A model generated the notes under the pieces. It was not told the DNA's origin. It did not search any database and saw only the letters and a list, made by a program, of their open reading frames with translations. A stretch of DNA of 14,675 nt from CAZBBB01 sp964490005 (lineage in GTDB: Bacteria; Planctomycetota; B15-G4). Location of the stretch: contig CAZBBB010000081.1 in assembly GCA_964490005.1 (NCBI GenBank), positions 1 to 14,675 of the forward strand, read 5' to 3'. A program made the position numbers and the translations under genes. Shown piece after piece: positions 7,887 to 13,104 of this stretch; positions within the stretch are counted from its first letter, which is position 1, and each line of letters starts with the position of its first letter.

Positions 7887-8302
7887 GCGGCGGCGAGCAG
7901 GGGCCGCTGGCCATCGCCGCCGCGATCATCGAGCGCGCGGGCCGCGTGCTCGTGCAGACGCGTCCGCCGGGGAGTTCCTGGGCGGGCCACTGGGAGTTCC
8001 CCGGAGGCAAGCTCGAGGCCGGCGAGAGCGCGGCGGACTGCGCCGTGCGCGAGTGCCGCGAGGAACTCGGCCTGGCCGTGCGCGTGCGCGGGCCGCTGCA
8101 CGTCACGACCTGGAGCTATCCGCGGCGCACGGTGCGCGTGGAGTTCCTGCTCTGCGAGGCGCTCGACGCCGACGCGCAGCCCGAGCCGCGCGACGGCCAG
8201 CAGCTGCGCTGGGCGGACCTGCAGGACCTGCGTCGCCTGCCCTTTCTCCCCGCCAACGCCGACGTGCTCGCGCTGCTCGCCGCGCGCCTTGCCGGCGCCT
8301 GA
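7883..8302 (+). CDS. mutT: MutT-like Nudix hydrolase
   Basis: 139 residues. Nudix enzymes of this type hydrolyse oxidised or otherwise unwanted nucleoside triphosphates such as 8-oxo-dGTP, preventing mutagenic incorporation. The Nudix box is complete: Gly42, then KLEAG, Glu48, SAADCAV, RECREELGL (residues 42-64). It is preceded by GHWEFPGG, typical of MutT. The C-terminal segment EFLLCEA...QQLRWADLQDLRRLPFLPAN also fits MutT, including the W and PFLPAN motifs. The GTG start at 7883 is set by the 4-nt overlap with the preceding stop; no other good start lies near it. It is the last gene of the four-gene operon and ends at a GC-rich hairpin facing a convergent gene. The exact substrate is inferred from the family. 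Confidence 0.9.
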   Translation: MSGGEQGPLAIAAAIIERAGRVLVQTRPPGSSWAGHWEFPGGKLEAGESAADCAVRECREELGLAVRVRGPLHVTTWSYPRRTVRVEFLLCEALDADAQPEPRDGQQLRWADLQDLRRLPFLPANADVLALLAARLAGA

Positions 8303-8312
8303 GCGCGCCGGC
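8291..8312. terminator. GC-rich hairpin over the mutT stop codon, between convergent genes
   Basis: A perfect 8-bp stem (GCCGGCGC at 8291-8298 and GCGCCGGC at 8305-8312) with a 6-nt loop that contains the TGA of the Nudix gene. The convergent gene ends at 8316. There is no T-run on either side, and short GC palindromes are common by chance in DNA this GC-rich. It is only a candidate bidirectional terminator. Confidence 0.35.
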
Positions 8313-8315
8313 TCG

Positions 8316-10334
8316 CTACTCCTTGCGCAGCTGGATCACGAAGCCGTCGATCTGCTGCCCCTCGGACAGGTAGACGTTCTTCATCGACTTCTGCGCGTAG
8401 ACGAGCAGCACGAAGGGATGCACCTGCTCGCCGTCGACGGTCGACGGACTCACCGTGATCTGGTAGTCGCCGGCGCTGAGGTTGTCGAACGAGAACGCGC
8501 CGCTCTGGTCGGTCGTCGTCGCGTCCATGTAGCTGCTGTCCTGCCGGCTGATCTGCACCTTGCAGAAGGTCAGCGGGCGATTGGCGGTGTCGACGGCCTG
8601 GCCCGCGAGGCGCGCGCCCGGCGGCATCGAGAGCTCGAGCGGGCGGTTGCCGCCGAGGTCGTCGTCGACGATCGAGACGTCGTTGACCACGCGCGGCGCG
8701 GCGCGGCCGTGCTCGGCGGCGACCTGGTAGACGCCCGGCGTGACGTGCGCGAAGGTGAACTTGCCCTCGCCGTCGGTGACCGTCAGGCGCTCGCGCTCGT
8801 CGCTCGGGGCGATCTGCTTGAAGATGCGGCTGATGCTCGAGTCGATGAAGTTGTTCTCGTTGACCGACACCCGGGCGCCCGCGAGCGGCTTGCGGTCCGG
8901 CCCGTAGACCGTGCCGGTGAGCGTGCCGCCGCGGAACATCGTCAGGCGCACCTGCGGCGCGGCGGGCGCGTCGCGCTCGATCGAGAAGGAGTCGCTGCGC
9001 GTGTCGGCGAAGCCCTCCGCGCGGCCCTCGAGCAGGTACAGGCCGGGATCGAGGTTGTCGTACTGGAACCAGCCCTCCGCCGACGAGAAGGAGCGGCTGT
9101 TCGAGAGGTAGTGGGGGTCGGCGCCCTCGCGCGCCCGCATCAGGTAGAGCGTGAAGCTCGTGACCGGCTTCCCGTCGCGGTCGGTCACCCAACCCGTCAC
9201 GGCGCCGCGCTGCGCGAGCGTGAGCGTGATCTGGCCGGCCGAGACCGTCACGTTGTTCATCGTGTGGTCGGAGTAGCCTTCGCGCGTGGCGCGCACCTGG
9301 TAGGGCGAGGTGCGGCCGAGCCCGTCGAGCAGGAAGTAGCCGTTGGCGTCGCTCACGGCGCGGCTGTGGCCCTGGTAGTCGCGGCCCGGCGAGATGGCCT
9401 CGATGTTCACGCCGGCCAGGCCGCGTCCGGCCTCGTCGACGGCGCGCCCGGGCAGCGAGGCGCCGGGCTGCAGCACGAAGTCGATGACGTCGTCCTTGGG
9501 CGCCACGTCGAGCGCGTGCGAGGTCGTCTTGGTCTGCGTCTCGTGGTCGGCGAAGGACGCGACGAGCTTGATGCTCGCCGACGAGACGTGCGCGAAGGCG
9601 TACTGGCCGGCGGCGTTGGTGAACACGACCTGGCTGGGCTTCTGGTTCTCGGGCTTCTGGAAGGTCATGTCGAGCACGTTGTAGAGCTCGACGCGCGCGT
9701 TGGGCAGCAGGCCGCCGCCCTCGGAGCTGACGGTGCCGCGCACGACGGCGCCGTCCTCCATGACGAGCACGACGCCCTCGAGCACGCGGTCCTGTTCGAT
9801 GCGCAGGCCGGTCTGCTCGCTGCGGGCGTACTCGTCGTGCTCGCCGACGACGACGTAGGGCGCGTCCACGGGCACGTTCTTCAGCGCGAAGCGGCCGTCG
9901 CGGTCGCTGAGCGTGCGCGCCTCGGCGAGCTGCCGCGCGCCGGGGAACAGGCCGTTCACGAGCGCGTTGCCGAGGTACATCGACAGCGCCACGCCGGGCA
10001 CCGGCTCGCCCCGGCGGTTGACGACCATGCCCTGCACGCCGCCGACCGGCGTGCCGGGGAGCGCGGCGAGCACCGGGCCCGCGGCGACGGGGGAGACCGA
10101 GATCGGCGCGGTCTCGATGGGCCGCGCCTCGGGCGCGGTCGGGGCGGCGCTCTCGAAGCGCGCGACCTCGGGCGCGGCGGGCGTCGTGCCGACGGTCGCG
10201 GCGTCGCCGGTGCGCGGCGGCTCGCCGCCGCCGTCGAGCACGAGCAGCGAGATGCCGCCCGCCGCGAGCAGCAGGACCGAGAGGCCCGCGATCCAGATCG
10301 GGGACCGGGACGACGACTTGCGTGGGTGTCTCAT
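8316..10334 (-). CDS. Membrane-anchored protein with about six carboxypeptidase-regulatory-like (Ig-like) repeats
   Basis: 672 residues from the ATG at 10334. Residues 1-11 are basic (MRHPRKSSSRS) and a single hydrophobic segment follows (about 12-34, WIAGLSVLLLAAGGISLLVL), so it is probably a signal anchor with the rest outside the cytoplasm. A Pro/Ala/Thr-rich linker (about 35-90) precedes about six tandem CarboxypepD_reg-like beta-sandwich domains of 90-110 residues. Each opens like GxVxDxxGxPLAGARV and holds TDxxGxFxFxxVxPGxYxV. Examples are GMVVNRRGEPVPGVAL, TGTVYGPDRKPLAGARV and AGQAVDTANRPLTFCKV, with the paired GEGKFTFAHVTPGVYQV and SGAFSFDNLSAGDYQI. No peptidase or other catalytic domain is visible, so it is a structural or binding surface protein of unknown partner. 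A purine-rich AAGAAGGAG lies more than 30 nt before the ATG, too far to be a normal ribosome-binding site, so the start is likely but not certain. It is transcribed alone. Confidence 0.85.
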   Translation of the reverse strand: MRHPRKSSSRSPIWIAGLSVLLLAAGGISLLVLDGGGEPPRTGDAATVGTTPAAPEVARFESAAPTAPEARPIETAPISVSPVAAGPVLAALPGTPVGGVQGMVVNRRGEPVPGVALSMYLGNALVNGLFPGARQLAEARTLSDRDGRFALKNVPVDAPYVVVGEHDEYARSEQTGLRIEQDRVLEGVVLVMEDGAVVRGTVSSEGGGLLPNARVELYNVLDMTFQKPENQKPSQVVFTNAAGQYAFAHVSSASIKLVASFADHETQTKTTSHALDVAPKDDVIDFVLQPGASLPGRAVDEAGRGLAGVNIEAISPGRDYQGHSRAVSDANGYFLLDGLGRTSPYQVRATREGYSDHTMNNVTVSAGQITLTLAQRGAVTGWVTDRDGKPVTSFTLYLMRAREGADPHYLSNSRSFSSAEGWFQYDNLDPGLYLLEGRAEGFADTRSDSFSIERDAPAAPQVRLTMFRGGTLTGTVYGPDRKPLAGARVSVNENNFIDSSISRIFKQIAPSDERERLTVTDGEGKFTFAHVTPGVYQVAAEHGRAAPRVVNDVSIVDDDLGGNRPLELSMPPGARLAGQAVDTANRPLTFCKVQISRQDSSYMDATTTDQSGAFSFDNLSAGDYQITVSPSTVDGEQVHPFVLLVYAQKSMKNVYLSEGQQIDGFVIQLRKE

Positions 10335-10661
10335 CGTGGATCGGGAGCGCTTGGACGCGATGACGGGCTCCTTCTTCCCGCCGCGGGCCGGGCGTCCTTC
10401 CGGCCGCGAGCGGTCGCCCTTGGCCGCGCGGCGGCCGGGCGAGCAGAACGCGCCATGGTAACGCAACCGGCCCGGGACGCGGGGGACGCGCGAGGGGGCT
10501 GGAGCGGCCCTCTTCGGCCGTCGCGCACCGTCGGCTGGAGCGGCCCGGGGCTCCGGGCGGCGATTGTGCGGGCCCCGGCGCGCGCGCTCCTTACAATGGT
10601 CGCGCGGCATCCCGACCCCGCCCCGGCGTCCGCCGCGCGCCCTCCGGAGACCGACGTACCC
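10335..10661. promoter_or_regulatory. 327-bp divergent intergenic region with candidate promoters and a 14-bp direct repeat
   Basis: This gap lies between the minus-strand repeat protein and the plus-strand zinc peptidase, so both promoters should be here. For the peptidase, TACAAT at 10592-10597 is one base from the -10 consensus and about 65 nt before the ATG; no good -35 is seen at the usual distance. For the minus strand, TACCAT (10454-10459) in a similar TTACNATGG setting is a weaker -10. GGCTGGAGCGGCCC occurs twice, at 10497-10510 and 10533-10546. I see no gene or structured RNA that I can support in the stretch. Confidence 0.35.
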
Positions 10662-11360
10662 ATGTTCATGTTCGACCCGCTCTACTTCATCGTGCTCGGC
10701 CCGGGCATGCTCTTCGCGCTCTGGGCGCAGTGGCGCACCCGCTCGGCCTACCGCCAGTGGAGCGAGGTCTCGTCGCGCACGCGCAGGAGCGGCGCGGAGA
10801 TCGCGCGCCGGCTGCTCGACGCCGACCGCCTGAACGACGTGAAGATCGAACGCATCGACGGCGAACTCACCGACCACTACGACCCGCGCGACAAGACCCT
10901 GCGCCTGAGCAAGGCCGTGCACGACGGCGCCTCGATCGCCTCCATCGGCATCGCCGCGCACGAGATGGGGCATGCCATGCAGCACGCCGACGGCTACAAG
11001 CCGCTGGTGTTCCGCCAGGCGTTCTTCCCGGTCGCCTCCTTCGCCAGCCGCGCCTGGGTGTGGCTGTTCCTGATCGGCTCGCTGCTCTCGGCCAACCCGC
11101 TGCTCGGGCGCTCGCTCATGCTCGCCGCGATGTTCTGCCTGCTGGCCTACGCGGTCTTCTCGCTGGTGACGCTGCCCGTCGAGTTCGACGCCAGCAAGCG
11201 CGCGCTGCTGATCCTCGAGGGCTCGCGCACGCTCGACGTCGACGAGGTGCAGGGCGCCAAGAAGGTGCTCGACGCGGCCGCGCTCACCTACGTCGCGAGC
11301 GCGGCGCAGGCGCTGCTCACGGTGCTGTACCTGTTCCTGCGCATGCAGGACCGCCGCTGA
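10662..11360 (+). CDS. YugP-type membrane zinc metallopeptidase (Zn_peptidase_2)
   Basis: 232 residues, the usual length for this family of small integral-membrane peptidases (B. subtilis YugP). The order matches the family: an N-terminal membrane helix (about 7-23, YFIVLGPGMLFALWA), the ARRLLDADRLNDVKIERIDGxLTDHYDPRDKTLRLS region and the zinc site HEMGH (His100, Glu101, His104) followed by AMQH. Membrane segments lie at about 120-140 and 150-172. VEFDAS supplies Glu174 as the likely third zinc ligand, and a final helix spans about 205-226. All expected catalytic residues are present. The physiological substrate of the family is not established. The ATG at 10662 has GGAG about 13 nt upstream. 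The gene stands alone and converges with the pseudouridine synthase gene 3 nt away. Confidence 0.9.
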   Translation: MFMFDPLYFIVLGPGMLFALWAQWRTRSAYRQWSEVSSRTRRSGAEIARRLLDADRLNDVKIERIDGELTDHYDPRDKTLRLSKAVHDGASIASIGIAAHEMGHAMQHADGYKPLVFRQAFFPVASFASRAWVWLFLIGSLLSANPLLGRSLMLAAMFCLLAYAVFSLVTLPVEFDASKRALLILEGSRTLDVDEVQGAKKVLDAAALTYVASAAQALLTVLYLFLRMQDRR

Positions 11361-11369
11361 GGCTCAGCG
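11355..11369. terminator. Mini-hairpin made from two facing stop codons
   Basis: CGCTGA (11355-11360), GGC, TCAGCG (11364-11369) is a perfect 6-bp inverted repeat with a 3-nt loop. The arms are the last codons, including the TGA stops, of the two convergent genes. No T-run or longer stem is present. It is too short to be a confident terminator, but it is the only structure between these genes. Confidence 0.25.
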
Positions 11370-12023
11370 ACGCAGCTCGTCGAGCGCCGCGCTGAAGTCG
11401 GCCGGCAACGGGGCGCGCACGTCGAGACGCCGGCCCGTCGCCGGGTGGCTGAGCGCGAGGCGCTCGGCGTGCAGCAGCGTGCGCGCCGGGCCGCGCCGCC
11501 CGGCGGGCGGCCGTCGGCCGTACTTGCGGTCGCCGAGCAGCGGATGGCCGTGGTGCGCGAGATGGATGCGGATCTGGTTGTGCCGGCCGGTATCGATGGC
11601 CACGCGCAGCAGCGCCGCGCCCTGCAGCCGCTCGACGATCTCGTAGCGGCTCACGGCGCGGCGGCCGCGCCGGTCGACCCGTGCCGTGGCGCCCTCGTCG
11701 AGGATCGGCAGGTCGAGCACGGCCGTGCGCGTGGCCGGCACGCCGTGCACCAGCGCCAGGTACTCCTTGGTGACGCGGTGCTCGCGGAAGGCGCGCTCCA
11801 GCGCCTCGCGGTGGGCCGGGTCGAGGCACAGCAGCAACGCGCCGGAGGTCTCGCGGTCGAGGCGATGCACGGGCGCGACGCGGTGGCCGTCGCGGCGCAG
11901 GTCGTCGAGCAGGCAGCGCTGGCGCGTGCCGGGCGCCGGCACGCTGAGCACGCCGGCGGCCTTGTCGACGACGAGCAGCGTGTCGTCGCGGTGCAGCACG
12001 GCGTAGCTCGGGGCGCCTACCAC
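11364..12023 (-). CDS. RluA-family RNA pseudouridine synthase, minimal form without S4 domain
   Basis: 219 residues. The enzyme converts specific uridines in rRNA or tRNA to pseudouridine. The catalytic motif is HRLDRETSG, with Asp56 as nucleophile. The family opening LLVVDKAAGVLSVP (about 16-29), the KEYLALVHG segment, GRHNQIRIHLAHHGHPLLGD (RNA-binding and active-site closure) and LLHAERLALSHPATG follow in normal order. No N-terminal S4 domain is present, which places it with the short, RluA/TruC/YlyB-like members. The GTG at 12023 (GTGGTA) is the only good start before the conserved core. It lies 7 nt inside the end of the upstream prenyltransferase gene, so translation is probably coupled. 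The RNA target cannot be assigned. Confidence 0.9.
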   Translation of the reverse strand: MVGAPSYAVLHRDDTLLVVDKAAGVLSVPAPGTRQRCLLDDLRRDGHRVAPVHRLDRETSGALLLCLDPAHREALERAFREHRVTKEYLALVHGVPATRTAVLDLPILDEGATARVDRRGRRAVSRYEIVERLQGAALLRVAIDTGRHNQIRIHLAHHGHPLLGDRKYGRRPPAGRRGPARTLLHAERLALSHPATGRRLDVRAPLPADFSAALDELRR

Positions 12024-13015
12024 GGCCGGTAGACCACGAGCAGCACTCCGGCCGACCAGAGCAGGAAGCCCGCCACGCTGATCGGGTCGCGCAGCAGCAT
12101 CTCGACCGGGTCGTGCCCGCGCCCGGCGCGCACCGCGCGCCAGTGGCGACCGACGAGCAGCGCGACGACGGGGCTCGTCAGCAGCAGCTCGATCGAGCCG
12201 ACGCGGGCCCGCGTGTCGGGCGCCACCGAGTAGGCGACCCAGGCCAGCACGACGGCCAGCGCCGCGGCGTGGAACAGCGCGGCGAGCGCGCGCGGCGGCC
12301 ACGGCACGCGCATCGGGCGCGTGTGCCGCGCCTCGACGCCGCGGCCGAAGAACTCGAGGCGGCGCTTGCCCAGCGCGAGGAACAGCGCGAGCAGGAAGCC
12401 GCACAGCAGCAGCCAGCGCGAGGGCGTCAGCTGCAGCGCGGAGGCGCCGGCCCAGGCGCGCAGCACGAAGCCGGCCGCGATGGCCAGCACGTCGAGCGGC
12501 GCAATGCGCTTGAAGACGAAGGTGTAGGCCAGCGTCAGCGCCGCGTAGGCCAGAGCCCAGCCGCGCGGACCGAGGCGCGCGGCGCCGGCATCGGCGAGCG
12601 GCGGCGCGCGACCGTGGACGAACCAGGCCAGCAGCAGGCCGGCGGCCAGGCAGGCCAGCGCCAGCGCCAGCGCGTGGAAGGCGTTGGCGGCGCCGCGCGG
12701 CAGCGCGCGCCGGCGCTTGGCCGGGTGGCGGTCGTCGGCGCGCACGTCGGCCAGGTCGTTGACGACATAGCCGAAGGACGACAGCAGGCAGAAGGCGGCC
12801 GTCATCAGCGCGGCGTTCTCGATCGAGGGCGGGTCGAGCGCCAGCCCGGCGAAGACCAGCGGCGCCAGCACGACCGTGTTCTTGATCCAGTGGTCGGGGC
12901 GCAGCAGCGAGAGCAGTTCGGCCAGCGGCGAACGCGGGCGGGGCGGCGTCCGCCGGGCGCGGGCGGGGCTCGGGGCAGCGGCCGGGCTCGGGGAGGGGGA
13001 CTCGGGGACGGCCAT
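12017..13015 (-). CDS. UbiA-family prenyltransferase, like decaprenyl-phosphate phosphoribosyltransferase
   Basis: 332 residues, integral membrane. The opening LLRPDHWIKNTVVLAPLVFAG (about 37-57), the first Asp-rich motif NDLADVRADDRHPAKRRRAL (Asn86, Asp87, Asp90, Asp94) and the segment DVLAIAAGFVLRAWAGA (about 175-191) follow the pattern of enzymes that transfer phosphoribose to polyprenyl phosphate. FLLALFLALGKRR and the C-terminal GHDPVEMLLRDP also fit. About eight or nine hydrophobic segments are visible. In mycobacteria the product feeds arabinan synthesis. In this organism it may supply a lipid-linked pentose for envelope glycans, or the enzyme may use another acceptor. The first 30 or so residues are a low-complexity Pro/Ser/Ala run encoded by a G/C-run-rich stretch, so the true start could lie slightly downstream. 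The gene lies between clpB and the pseudouridine synthase gene, all on the same strand. Confidence 0.82.
   Translation of the reverse strand: MAVPESPSPSPAAAPSPARARRTPPRPRSPLAELLSLLRPDHWIKNTVVLAPLVFAGLALDPPSIENAALMTAAFCLLSSFGYVVNDLADVRADDRHPAKRRRALPRGAANAFHALALALACLAAGLLLAWFVHGRAPPLADAGAARLGPRGWALAYAALTLAYTFVFKRIAPLDVLAIAAGFVLRAWAGASALQLTPSRWLLLCGFLLALFLALGKRRLEFFGRGVEARHTRPMRVPWPPRALAALFHAAALAVVLAWVAYSVAPDTRARVGSIELLLTSPVVALLVGRHWRAVRAGRGHDPVEMLLRDPISVAGFLLWSAGVLLVVYRPW
12984..13007 (+). other. Potential G-quadruplex at the ubiA-family gene start
   Basis: On the plus strand, four or more G-runs occur with short loops: GGG-CTC-GGGG-A-GGGGG-ACTC-GGGG. This satisfies the simple G3+N1-7 rule, and further GGGG runs lie at 12965 and 12972. 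The gene is on the minus strand, so the G-rich strand is the template. Whether the structure forms is untested. Confidence 0.35.
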
Positions 13016-13067
13016 CGCGCGGCCGGCAGCGTATCAGGCCGCCCGGCCCTCGCGACGACGTCCGGGC

Positions 13068-13091
13068 CGCGCCGCGCCCCGACGCGGCGCG
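13068..13091. terminator. Candidate hairpin just downstream of clpB
   Basis: CGCGCCGCG (13068-13076) and CGCGGCGCG (13083-13091) form a perfect 9-bp stem with a 6-nt loop, starting 14 nt after the clpB stop at 13105. No T-run follows. In DNA this GC-rich such a palindrome could be chance. If real, it would separate clpB from the prenyltransferase gene. Confidence 0.3.
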
Positions 13092-13104
13092 CCGGGAGCG
13101 CGCC

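Noticed and set aside
8289..10661. Very long plus-strand open frame running antisense through the repeat protein into the zinc peptidase
   Set aside because: Only the part from 10662 onward has protein-family signals. The rest is low-complexity antisense reading of the carboxypeptidase-regulatory-like gene.
10335..10985. Upstream extension of the repeat-protein frame
   Set aside because: It overlaps the zinc peptidase gene on the other strand and shows no domain. The ATG at 10334 is followed directly by a basic stretch and a membrane anchor.
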